64,000 nt of DNA from contig CM082578.2 of assembly GCA_040954595.2 (NCBI GenBank), forward strand, positions 15,562,001-15,626,000. The letters run 5' to 3'. A program made the position numbers and the translations under genes. The DNA is from Balanoglossus misakiensis. Its lineage: Eukaryota; Hemichordata. This document shows, one piece after another, positions 52,954-64,000 of the stretch. A model generated the notes under the pieces. That model searched no databases. It was given only the letters and a program-made list of their open reading frames with translations, and was not told the origin of the DNA. The stretch's first letter is position 1. Every line of letters starts with the position of its first letter.

Positions 52954-55599
52954 AGTTCTTGTCGTGAATATTTACATTTAGTTTCCACACAAAAAAACTC
53001 AACTTCGAATGTAGTCATGTCATCAAGCAGTTGTGTGCCTTAATACATGTCTGTATTTATTTTTATGAAATACTGCTCATAAACCCAAAAATCAAGTTTT
53101 GGAATCCCTTGCAATTTTATGATAATGTCATCAATGTTAAAATGAAATCAGGAAATTTTAATTCCAACTACACATGTATATTGACGACAAAACCTAAGGG
53201 TTGTGAATCAAAAATTATACGTTTACCACTAATTATGATTATGCCAACTTATAACACGTGACCTGTAGTGAATAAAATCTATCGTTTATGATGTGAAAGC
53301 TCTGCGTAAGGCAAATCTTCATACGACCTTCAACATGCATGGATGAATATATATTTCTAAGTATTCAAACACTTTTAAGCTTTTTAAACTTTGCGCAGAC
53401 ATTTACTTTAGAATATTATGCGACAATATCGTCAAACAACAGTGAGATTTTGTCGTGAAAACCCTGACCAGGAAGTGAGGGTCGACAGAAAGCACAAAAG
53501 TCCTTGTAGTGAGAAACTCCCACCTTTTAAATGAGCTTTTTAAGCAGTAACCCTATGTCAGTGCATACCTACGCACATTCTGACCTGCATCCGTGAACCT
53601 ATGTCACTTGGCACGTTTTTTTTGTTGTTGTTGGCGGGGATTATCATGAGGGTGTTACAAGGCAGTCCATGTGGGCGAGGCTGTATCATTTATGTGTCGC
53701 GTGGTATAATAAATTTATCACGAAACTAGAGCATAACATGGCTTTTGCTAGGCCTAATCGGTAAGGTTAATTCGGTGGGCGGAGTGTTATCACACGCTGA
53801 CAATACCAGTTAAAAACATTTCTTGAAGTTTCGGTTTCACTTTAGTTGAGGATCGGTCGGTGACTGTTGGACACAGTAATCAAATTTTCAGGAATGACAA
53901 ATCACGTATATTTTGTTAAATATTTTTTGATTTGTACAGGTTTACTGTGCTAAAATGATAAAAATAATTAATTTTACAGAAAGTCTGCAAATAGTTCAGT
54001 GTTGAGTGACCCTAGCACTGATGACGTCATTCGGGTGACGCATTTCGATACACATGAACAAAGTAAGTGGAAGAAGCGTTGAGCTTTTCACGATTTTTGA
54101 GAAAGTGTAATGTATTGGTCAAACATCAGGAACCATAGCAATGTTCAAACAGGCGGCAATAAGATTGTTCGTATGGAGTTTTTCAGTGGATGGATTGGTG
54201 ACTTCAAGTTTTCAGTCGCCAGCCCTACGGACATGGAATTTAACGCAGAAAAGCCTAGATTTCTGGGCAGGTTTTTGCCACCAATGCGTTTGTGATAACC
54301 GTCGTGGGTAAGTAGGCAAAATTGAGGACGGTTTGGGGGAATTTCCGGCAGATTACAATGGGAAATTTTCGCTGTTGTTGGTACGAGTGGGCAGACTTTC
54401 GGTTGTAGTGAGAGTGTGGGGGCACTATGAAATGCAGTAGGAGGACATGCGTCTTGGGCATATGTTATGCACACCTGACCTTTTGCTAAACCTTTGTTTC
54501 AGTTACGTGCACAGGCAAATTGTCTAAAAGTGTATATACATGTACATAGAAATGCCTACGTTGAGATATATGAAAAAAAATGTGTTAATGTGCTTTCAAT
54601 TTTAATTTCTGGACTCGGACTCCCTGTATTTTCAGCAGAGTACTGTCAAAGTCTTATAACACTACTTGCAATGTCATATCACTGTTATCGTTGACAGACG
54701 CATTTAAGTCCGGACTTAAAATTCAATGTCGATTGTGCACATACGGGCTACATGTATGTTGAGAAGATTAACACTACCCTAACCGTGCTTCGGGGATTCG
54801 CTGCACAAGAAACCATGGTCGATACTCAGAATATAAATACTAAAAATAAGATACAGATACAGGATGTTTAGGTGACGGAACAAGATAACCAAATTCCTGT
54901 TCGAAAAATTACACACGTCACTGCCTTAGTTTTGGCGTCCGATATTTGACTGCAGTTCTAAAACGTTTGACATTTTGACGCTTTGGTATCTTATCACAAC
55001 TTGCGATCACCGATAACTATATGCTAAAGTCCAAAGAAGTTGACTGAAATTGCTGTAAATCGTTCTCTGTCACCAAGCAGTCAGCGGGCCAATATCCGTT
55101 AGAACAGACATAACAAGAAGAGTGTTCTCAATTGGACCAGTGTTTTCCGACAAAAACATGGTTCCTTGGGTTCGAGGGTGATGGATTCTCTGTGGATGCA
55201 GCATCACTGGCAGAGATACATTTTCACCTCGGGAAGTCAACATAGTGAATGTGGGTGTGTTTGTCGTGGTTGTCGTGGGGGCCACCACAGACACTGAGAT
55301 ATTATCACTGATACTGACAGTGCGGATAATATCCGTATTAAAAGATACACGATGTCCAGAAGAGAATGTAGCATGGTACAGCAAGGCTGTTTCCTGTAAG
55401 GCCATATACGCCCTCGCCATACATATCACTTCAATCAATAACAACGGTCTTTTCTGAGGGCCGGCAAAGCCCACGCAAATATTTTTTGTTTAGTGTGCGA
55501 GTTTACTGTGAGTTCACCGCACATATGCAATTGTCATCATTGGGAACGAAGTCGACTCATTAGCCCGCTGCAACTTTATACGGATCGCACAACAGCATC
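52954..55599. other. Intergenic region before the first SLC46-type gene
   Basis: It holds the 3' UTR of the lectin-protein gene and presumably the promoter of the transporter that starts at 55600. I found no credible coding exon; the open frames here are short and lack recognisable domains. Confidence 0.45.
53271..53276 (+). promoter_or_regulatory. Candidate poly(A) signal AATAAA
   Basis: Canonical hexamer about 320 nt past the lectin-protein stop codon. Confidence 0.5.
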
Positions 55600-58332
55600 A
55601 TGGCGCGTATTCGTCTGCGGCGGATAATCACCATGGAACCAGTCTTATTTTCTCTCAAATTCGCTTTCTCGATCCTGTTTTCTCTCCGTGTTCAGTACAT
55701 AAGGCAATCTGTCGGAGCCATGTACGGCATCAACCAGGCTTCTTCTACTTCAAAGAACACAGGCAACCACAGCTGCGACCGCCACATAAATCGATCAGAC
55801 CCGGACTACATCCTATCAGAAAAGGTTCAGTCTGAGGCATCCAGCTGGATTATGTACTTCGAGGTCGTGTCGGCCGTTCTGACGCTGATCTCCGCAACTT
55901 TCCTCGGATCGTACAGTGAGCGAGGAGGTGGCAGAAAAGTGTGCTTGCTGATCCCAATGGTGGGCTTCACGCTGTACTTGTTCTGCATTCTCCTCAACAT
56001 ATATCTGGAACTTCCTCTCGCGTACTTGTTCATCGCGGAATTCATACGAGGAATCACCGGACAGGGTTTCACGGCCACGGCGATGAGTTACGCTTACATC
56101 GCCGATATAACCACAAAAGAACAGCGCGCATACCGGCTAATATTCCTCGAAGTTTGCTCTTTTGTTGGTGGCGGCCTCGCACAGATTACGACCGGCTACT
56201 GGATTCGTTCCCATGGCTACCTACCACCGACATGGTTTGCCTATGGCCTGATGGTTGTCACTGTCTTTTACATCATAATCTGGGTCGAAGAGACAGCACC
56301 GGTTGAAAATGACGTAATATCGTCATGGAAACTGCGCCAACAATTTGTTGACATTTTACACTTGTTCACCAAAAGTTCGCGGGGAGTTTGTTATCAGCTT
56401 TGCATTTTCTCTGTCGCCTTGTTTGTGTTTTTCTTAATTATCGGTTCTGCCCCAGGCATTATCATACTTTCTCTTCTCGGACCGCCATTTTGTTTTACGC
56501 CTGTCTACATAGGCTACTACCAAGGTATTTATGACGTCGCCAATGCAATAGGTGAGTAGGGGCATCTGTAGGTTGGGTTTTACATAAAAGGTTATGACGA
56601 ACAGAGAGCGTTCGTACTCTCGAAAAGACTGAAGCTTATACGTTAAAGTTTTCGAGAAGACTTGAAATCTTCTGCGAGGGAACCAACGCAAGGAAGGAAC
56701 CACCCAGCAAACAATTATTAGCCCTACCTTAAAAGTTTCTATAACCAGACTGTGTGACAACAATGGCGTATTACAACAATAAACACTCTCTTTGGAAAGT
56801 TACGTGATATTTTCAACACTTAAATATACCTTTCGTTTTCGACAGCGATTGAGTTCTCCCACGTAAATATCCTAGACTGAAGGCTATAGTAAATTAGGGA
56901 CCTACCCGAACAATAACACCTGTAGAAACTGGACACAACATATCTAGATCGTGTGTGATGATTTCAAATTCTTTGTTACAGGACTACTTGCCGCTGGTAA
57001 GATTTTAACGAAATTCCTCGGAGATCTCGCGATGGCTCAAGTTGGAATGCTATCCTATTGCGCTAGCTTTCTGGTGATAGCCTTTGCCGTGACTGCAGTG
57101 ATGGTCCTCTTTGGTAGGTTGCTATGCAGCGTTTAACCTTTGACCCGAATCCGACGTTTGTACTGACCATTGATAATGTCGCTTTTAAATTCGTTCGTAG
57201 CCACAGAAACACATTGATTCTATATTCTTTGGAATGCATCTAATACTAATATCGCTGTACCACTCCTCGAAGCATTGCGAAACTATAATAGCTTATCAAC
57301 ACAGTTTGCAAGTAACGGTACGCGTATTCAATTGTGATGCAATGGCGCTTTTAAATTGAGAATCGTGATTCAGATTTTTGTTTTCTTATCAGCCCACATC
57401 GTGACCTATCCTATTTTCCAGGTCAGAATTAATCGATTAATCGATTGTTTCTGTTTCGTTACTTCCAGCCCCCGTCGTTGGATTCCTTCTGACCCTACCA
57501 CTGCCTGCTATAAAATCGCGCATATCCAAACTCTTTGAGCCAAGAAAGCAAGGTAAAAACACGTCGATATTCTATCACATGCACTGACATATTCATCAGG
57601 TGTAAAATGTTATCCGAAGGGGAGTATTCCTACAATCTTTTTGCCACCCCCTCCCGACAAACGATACCATCTCACTCCATTATTTATGATTTTTTGCTAC
57701 GATCAAAAGTAGAGAAAACCATAATTATATTTTGATACTGATCATGTGAAGGTACGATACGTATTGATAACACGAAAACATGATTATCTTTCAGGAATTG
57801 TATTCGCCTATCTAGCATGCATTCAAAACGTCAGTCATTGTTTCTCTCCGATCCTCTTTAATACTATCTACGCAAAGACAGTGACCGCATCTCCAAACCT
57901 GATTTTTGTCATCTACACCGCAACGCTGGCCATACCAGCGTCTCTCGTGGCGTGAGTATTTCTTTTGTTTTTCTTGTGTGAGGGCATACGGTTTATATCT
58001 CTAAATTTATGATCAAAAAGGGCGTGTCTAAGGCTACGAATGACCATGTGGTGGCGCGCTTTTTTCACGTGGCTACCCGGGCCCAGTGAAAATGTGTGAT
58101 TGGCTAGATCACGACTTTCCATGACAACAGTGGCCACATTTGCATAGGTAACCGTCGACTAAAATATGACAATTTCCTTTCCAGTGTTGTGCAAGGAATG
58201 AAATGCAGGAATAATGAGGGAGAACCACTCCAACCAATTGACGCAGAAGGGGCGTACCGACCCCTAGGTGCAGATGAGCCGATCCAACACCATGAACACG
58301 TCAACGTAGCGGGAAGCATTCAAGCCAAATAG
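55600..58332 (+). CDS. SLC46-type major facilitator transporter (proton-coupled folate transporter-like), copy 1
   Basis: The exons are 55600-56551, 56982-57113, 57469-57552, 57795-57951 and 58185-58332, encoding 490 residues. The protein begins with a basic cytosolic stretch and TM1. A large first outer loop carries sequon NHS and Cys. The major-facilitator loop 2-3 signature appears as GSYSERGGGRK (residues 103-113), and IRGITG lies in TM4. Twelve membrane segments are expected. This layout fits SLC46 (folate and related organic anion importers driven by protons; some act in endolysosomes). The substrate cannot be told from sequence. The C-terminal tail is hydrophilic (about 45 residues). 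The neighbouring minus-strand gene is a paralog. The start ATG is the first in frame and precedes the basic leader shared with that paralog. Confidence 0.85.
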
Positions 58333-59293
58333 TGGTGTACAACCCCTATATCTGATACATGTAACAGAAATCACCGCTTCAGAAGGAATTCCGTATTCCA
58401 GAGTTTTAGAACAGCATGAAACAGTATTTACACATGTGGCATTTTATAACTGGATTTTTTGTCTTGGAAGGGGACATCATATAGGACCAATTTTCATGAT
58501 ACAGAGATTTCACAGGAGGGGATTGAAAGTTAAAGCACACTCAATGCTTTGATTCCGTGTACATTTAACACGGGAAAGTAGTTTTATATGTACAGTGGAT
58601 TCCCTTCTCGCCAACACTGATTGTGCATACTGTACCTGTCAGTACACTCGTAACATTTTACATATATACAGTATATAGTAAACTTAATAACAACTCGCCA
58701 CGATACATCCTATATGTCTGGTCAATAACTGAGTAATTGTGTTGTCTGCTGTTACTTTACTTACCGCGTCCTATACAGCAAAAAACAGCGCAGAAACTCT
58801 GTTGTTGGGTTGTCTTCGCTCCGGCACATCAAAATGAAGTCCACGTGCATCGGCATGGCCGTCTTTCACCGTACGAAAATGCCCGGATGGTAGACGGTAA
58901 TTTCCATGTCGAGGTAGTCCAGGTGACTTGAACCAATCAGCAACGAAATCAGGTGGAAACGAATCAGGTGGAAAGATCAGATCGTGCATGATAATGAGAC
59001 AAGGTTTAACGGAATGTTCTGGGTTAAATGTCAATGGATTGCACTTTATTCTTCCAAGTAAATCTTTGAATAATGTTTTACAAGCCGATAAAGAAAGTTT
59101 CACCGACTGTAAAGTGTACTACATGTATATTTTAATGCCATGTAAATGTCTTCGAACCGTCGACTCCGGCAAATAGTTTGCCCATAACACGAACGTCGAA
59201 TTTGTGTCCAAATTTCAAAATGGCGTGGATATTGGTCAGTTTACAGAAGGATAATTTGGAGTCGAATTCTCGGGTCGATCGGCTGATAGTCAT
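58333..59293. other. Shared 3' intergenic region between convergent SLC46 copies
   Basis: The two transporter genes end here facing each other, 961 bp apart. A minus-strand AATAAA lies at 59050-59045, about 245 nt past the stop of copy 2. No coding sequence was found. Confidence 0.5.
59045..59050 (-). promoter_or_regulatory. Candidate poly(A) signal AATAAA for SLC46 copy 2
   Basis: TTTATT on the plus strand, read as AATAAA on the minus strand, about 245 nt past the stop of the minus-strand transporter. Confidence 0.4.
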
Positions 59294-61793
59294 TCACTGA
59301 ACGATCAGAGGTGGTTGCCTTTCGCGTCGTGGATTTTTCTCCCGTTCCCAAACTTGAACAGCACTACATGTAATTGAAGAAATAAAGATATAGTGTGATA
59401 GCTGCTCTGTTTAAAGTTTCTTTTCCAATCTTTCTATCTACGTAGTGATCGTAATGTTCCCTTCGTAAATTCGGAACTCTACAGAACCTTACAGTATTTA
59501 CCGCATGAATTCAACATAACGTGAAATTACCGTTGTGTTAGAGCTATTTGGAAATTTTCTGTCTCTACTTACCCAATGAGTACTACAGGTATGACCAGAC
59601 ACGATGCATAGAGTATGAATACCAAACCAGGAATGACATCAACATTTGCAGAATAGACTGAATTGAAAATGATTGGAGATATACAGTTCCCTACACCTTG
59701 TATACAGCCTTGTATGGCAAACAGCACTCCTGTGTGTCAAGAAATGATGTCAAAGTCCGTATGCACAGATCTGGTTCGGACGTGCTTTGGCAGATTTCAT
59801 TCAAGCTTGGTATAAGGACAATGTAGTGGTATTATAATATTCATCGTGTTAATTTATGTCGCGATTAGATGCAAAATGGATGCCAGGTGGATATCTGGTC
59901 ATTATTCAAATATATCCGAACCGATTCAATCCGGTCCAGACTTAAAACAAGAACGATGTTCCCTGTCACAGTTATGTCACTCACTGGCCTTACCCTGTTT
60001 TCCTGTGTCGCACAATTTCGATGATCGACTTCGCAATACCGGGAAAGACAGAGACATAAGGAAACCAATCGCGGGCGCTGTAAGAATTAAAATGGATTAA
60101 ATATACCGTCATCGATATGTCTTATAATTAACAATTTGAACCACCACCAAAATTCACGAAATTGGACAAAGTTCGGCTACTTTGATTTCTCGAAATGTAG
60201 CTCCCCTATGAGCATGTCCAGTTTTGTCTTAGATGAAACCAAGTTCTGAAAAGTGCAGAAGGTAACATGCATCATCGCCTTTAAATATATAAGCCTATTT
60301 TCGTTTAAAATTCGACCGAAAAATGCGCAAATTGGAAACCTTTGACCTTTTAACGTTTACTTTTGGACCAACACAGACATACCAATAAGTATTTGCCACT
60401 TGTTGTTGGCGAAAGCGATCATAAGTAAATTTGCAGTGAACGAAATGAAGGCAGCCTGCGCCAGTACCAAATCACCAACACACAACGAAAGAATGTTTCC
60501 CACGATAAGCATTCCTGCAAAGAAAGAAACACTTATAGTTGTTAATCGTTTCAACTTGCCTTGTAGTGTAAGCTTAGAGCAGTAAGTCGCCAAAAATCCG
60601 CTGAAGATCGTCATAGTTGCGCGCAAAGGTGGGTGACACGTAAAAGTTTGCGGCCGCAAATATACTATCCTGTGCCACATAAATGACAAACACAAGGCAA
60701 AACCAACGTTTTTCTCCGATACACTTTAGGCCTATATGTTTATTTAAAACTTTCGAGTTGGCAGTCCTAATGGTGGTGGTACTTTGCACTGCTTCTCACA
60801 AGAAAATGGTTTTGTCTCTATGGCAACCCAAGGGAGCGTCACTACCACACGCTTAAATAGACACTCACCTATTGCATTTGATGAGAAAAATATAGCCATA
60901 TAATATCCTACATAGCTTGGTGTAAAACAGAACGGGTAAGAGAGAATGTAGAGAGTTACCATACTCGTATAAGAACCGATAATCAAAAAAATCACGAATA
61001 GACATGCGTTGTAGACAGCCTGATGGATGCGTGTTTCGCGCGATGCCACTGAGAACAGCTGAACGATATCATGGTAGGCTTGATAAAGTCCCCACGTTGA
61101 ACCCTTGTCCTCGGTTACAGTTTCCTCGAGCCAGATCACGACGTAAAATATTATAAAGATAAGCACCCCATAGATCAGCCACGTTGGAGGAATAAAACCG
61201 ACAGACTGGATCCATTGACCAGTCACTCCTTGAGAAACGCCCCCACCAATGAACATCGAACTTTCAAGAACTATCATACGAATCGTGCGATATTTCCCTG
61301 GCGACTCATCAGCTACTAAAGCGTATGACATAGCCATGACGGTGAAAGTGTTCCCGGTAATTCCTCGGATGATCTCGGCAATAAAGAGGTACGGAAGTGG
61401 TAGATCGAGAAGAAAAACAAGCTGAACACAGAATGCGTATAGCGTAAACCCAACGCAGGATATCAACAGAACCAACTTTTTGCCTCCGCCCCTTTCGCTA
61501 TATGACCCCAAAAACATCGCTGAAAATAAAGTTAGCACCGCCGAGGTTGTCTCGTAGTAAAGCAACCAGTAGGACGTTTCTCCTTGTACCTTCTCCCCGA
61601 GAATATAATTCGGATCGGATTTGTTCACTTCGCAGCTGGAGCTAGAAGTTCCCGGAGTATAGTTGTACATCTCACCAACAGCTTCTTTGACATATTCAAC
61701 ACGTATAGTTGATAGACACGAGTGTGAGAACATGCATACGAAAAGAACAGGTTCGGTCGTTACAATGCGACGAAGTCTTCCAATAAGCGCCAT
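59294..61793 (-). CDS. SLC46-type major facilitator transporter, copy 2
   Basis: The exons are 61793-60869, 60514-60383, 60077-59994, 59729-59573 and 59363-59294 (1368 nt, 455 residues). The last three were found by matching the paralog at 55600. Exon 3 encodes APAIGFLMSLSFPVL (copy 1: APVVGFLLTLPLPAI). Exon 4 encodes GVLFAIQGCIQGVGNCISPI (copy 1: GIVFAYLACIQNVSHCFSPI). Exon 5 encodes a short basic tail beginning GAVQVWERE. Exons 2, 3 and 4 are exactly as long as in copy 1 (132, 84, 157 nt), with the same phases. The GSYSERGGGKK motif and IRGITG are kept. The start is the ATG at 61793; an in-frame GTG three bases earlier is not used as a start in animals. The tail is 26 residues shorter than in copy 1. 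The likely role is proton-coupled import of an organic anion; the substrate is unknown. Confidence 0.85.
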
Positions 61794-64000
61794 CACATTT
61801 CATATGTTCTCAGCCTATAAATAATGCGCCAAAATAATAACAGGCACAGAATTTCAAGTAATTGGCCCACGAAGACTCCTGCGAAATGCAGTAAGGTGAC
61901 CTTCAGGACGACGTTTTATTTTAAGACTTTCGGTGTCCCGTGACTTAATCACGTGACTGGAGATCGCAGGGGTGAAAGTACTATTAAATATTTAAAAAAA
62001 ACCACGAGCGAAATAACCCGCAGTTTTCTTTCCACTGACTCGACTTCGTTATCGAAATTCTCCGACAAATGGTATTTAAAATAAGTAAATGACCAAACTA
62101 CACGACAATTCATGTCTTGCATGCTTCAGTGACTTTAGCAAGTGGCATTGCAAGGAACAGGATATGTCATGAGGCCGCGCCCGGCTACACACACTTAGTG
62201 CATGACATCAACAATGCACCATAAAAACATGTCAAGTAGCACAACATATAGGATGACCTCAATCTGATCATACGACGTAGAGATAGACGGCATCTTTTGG
62301 TGTCTGGTGTTCACAGTCGCAGCGCAGCAGACATAGTAGAAGAATGCAAACTGTAGAGACAAATTCATAGTCGCTTATGCGCTCCAAGTGATTCACATGC
62401 ATTTATTTTGGCTAAAAGTGAAAAAAACCCGCAACTGTTCATCAGACAGAAAAAAGGGTCTCTAACACTTGTGCCAAGAAATAATCTTGCAGAATCTAGC
62501 AAACACTTCATAATTACAGTATCAATTTGATTTATACAATAGTCACCCTTTTCAACCATCTTTGTTTTATGATGAACCAGACCAAAACATGTAATGACAT
62601 TATGTGATAGCCAACAATAAATATTGATTCAGCAAACAAAACATCATAAAATTCATAAAAATCTTAAAATTTTAGATTTTCAAACTATGGTGGTGAAAGG
62701 GCTAAAGGCAGCAAGCACTGCGTTCATATATTAGCAAACATTCTTGGCTAAAAAGCTTACAATTAATCTACACATATTTTACAACAGTCAAAACTAGACA
62801 CAAGTTGACTTGTTTTCTAAGAATGCCGAAAATTTTAAGGCTAAACACACTAATATCACACAAGTTCACCATACAATACAGTAAAAGTAGACATTCTCTG
62901 TATAGACTATATACATTTCCGCAAGGCACTCAATTCACATAATTGCTACAAAATAAACAATACTATTATACATTTATGATATACCATACAGACAAAAATA
63001 TACATACAGTAGCATTATTGTTACTGATTAAAATTGTCCTGATAATATTAATATTTCCTCCTTGTAAGAGTTGATGAACTTGAGTATTATTGTCAGAAAC
63101 AGACTTAAAATAAGTGAAACTTCGGTAGGTTATGTCAAATAAAATATAAACCCATGGAAGGGACAACAATCCATCGTTTTATTTCATTTTCGATGATGTT
63201 TAGGGTTTCCACCCGTCAGCCATTATATTTGGGCAGTGTTTTGGGGTAAACAGTTAAATGTAAATAAGGTTCCCAAATATTGTTAGGATAAGGTGATAAT
63301 GAAAAATCCACAGCCTATGGAGGATTGAAGTAGTGTTGTAAGTAAAAACAAGCAAATTTTGTAAATAGACATTTTAACTAATTTTTGGAAATTCTTGTCA
63401 TAAAATCTGAAAATTCAACACAGTAAAATTAATATTAATATTCATTTGATTAAACAATGAGTAATAATTATCAAATTTTTCATATATATTTATTTTAATT
63501 CGGAAATAATTCTTGGTAAAATGATTATTTTTATTCACAGAAAACTGAGCGACAATTGCCACAGGGAATTAATGTCAAAATCAATGAGATCCTGATTGTA
63601 AGACGTGTCAATGGACACCAAAGCAATCTAAAACACACAATTCAAGATTTCTCACTTTGTAAAAACATTCACAGAATTTCTTACCCAGTAAAACATTCAC
63701 AATTAAAACTATCATTAATATGAACAATTGAGTTGATGCTTTTTTTAAGATCATTCACAGCAAATAATTTGAAAAAGGATAATCTCTAGGTCCACTTTTA
63801 CTGCCAAAACCATCTTCCGCAAATATTATGGTAAATGCTATATCAGGTTTTCACGGAAGTTTTTTTATGACTTCAACACTTCGGTACAGCAGAACCAAAG
63901 AAATTTCAGGAAACAATTGTAAGATTGAATGAGAGAGACCACTTCACTGTTATTCATGCTCAATTCAGAGTTTCACTGTAATTTATATTTTTTTTTTGCT
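61794..64000. other. AT-rich intergenic DNA at the right end
   Basis: It includes the presumed promoter of SLC46 copy 2. The rest is strongly AT-rich, with no exon, repeat array or RNA gene that I can support. It could include the 3' UTR of a gene lying beyond the window. Confidence 0.4.

Noticed and set aside
55070-55474. 134-codon minus-strand frame upstream of SLC46 copy 1
   Set aside because: It has no recognisable domain or splice context, and its position in the presumed promoter and 5' region suggests chance.

Overview
This window is metazoan nuclear DNA. It has spliced protein genes with GT-AG introns (one GC-AG), long AT-rich introns and intergenic DNA, animal receptor, transporter and C-type lectin families, and about 30 kb of tandem satellite DNA. 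The gene set fits a marine invertebrate, perhaps a deuterostome such as a hemichordate or cephalochordate, but nothing in the sequence fixes the species.

Layout. (1) 421-3342 (+): the 3' part of a GDP-fucose O-fucosyltransferase-family gene, cut by the window start. (2) 4746-5807 (+): an intronless-coding class A GPCR of peptide-receptor type. (3) 6423-11535: about nine and a half copies of a 543-545 bp satellite, each holding GC-rich palindromes and tRNA-like promoter motifs. (4) 11536 to about 36230: a huge array of an 87/88 bp satellite, roughly 280 monomers, with higher-order repeats and a decaying right edge. (5) 41663-36710 (-): a 12-exon, 541-residue amidase-signature enzyme of bacterial nitrile-pathway type, with all three catalytic residues kept. 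(6) 44855-52953 (+): a 15-exon, 965-residue secreted protein with a novel-looking beta-rich N-terminal half, two C-type lectin domains and a Cys-rich tail. (7) 55600-58332 (+) and 61793-59294 (-): two SLC46-type major facilitator transporters arranged tail to tail, with the same intron positions and three exons of identical length.

The gene models for the fucosyltransferase, amidase, lectin protein and both transporters were rebuilt exon by exon from splice sites and codon phase. The four complete models give coding lengths divisible by three with no internal stop. Several exons are too short to show up as open frames and were found only by splice logic or by comparing the two SLC46 paralogs.

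The genes do not form an obvious pathway; this is an ordinary animal gene neighbourhood interrupted by a satellite block. The most unusual content is the pair of abutting satellites. The 87-bp monomer is 29 codons long and stop-free in two forward frames, so it produces spurious open frames of up to 1617 codons.
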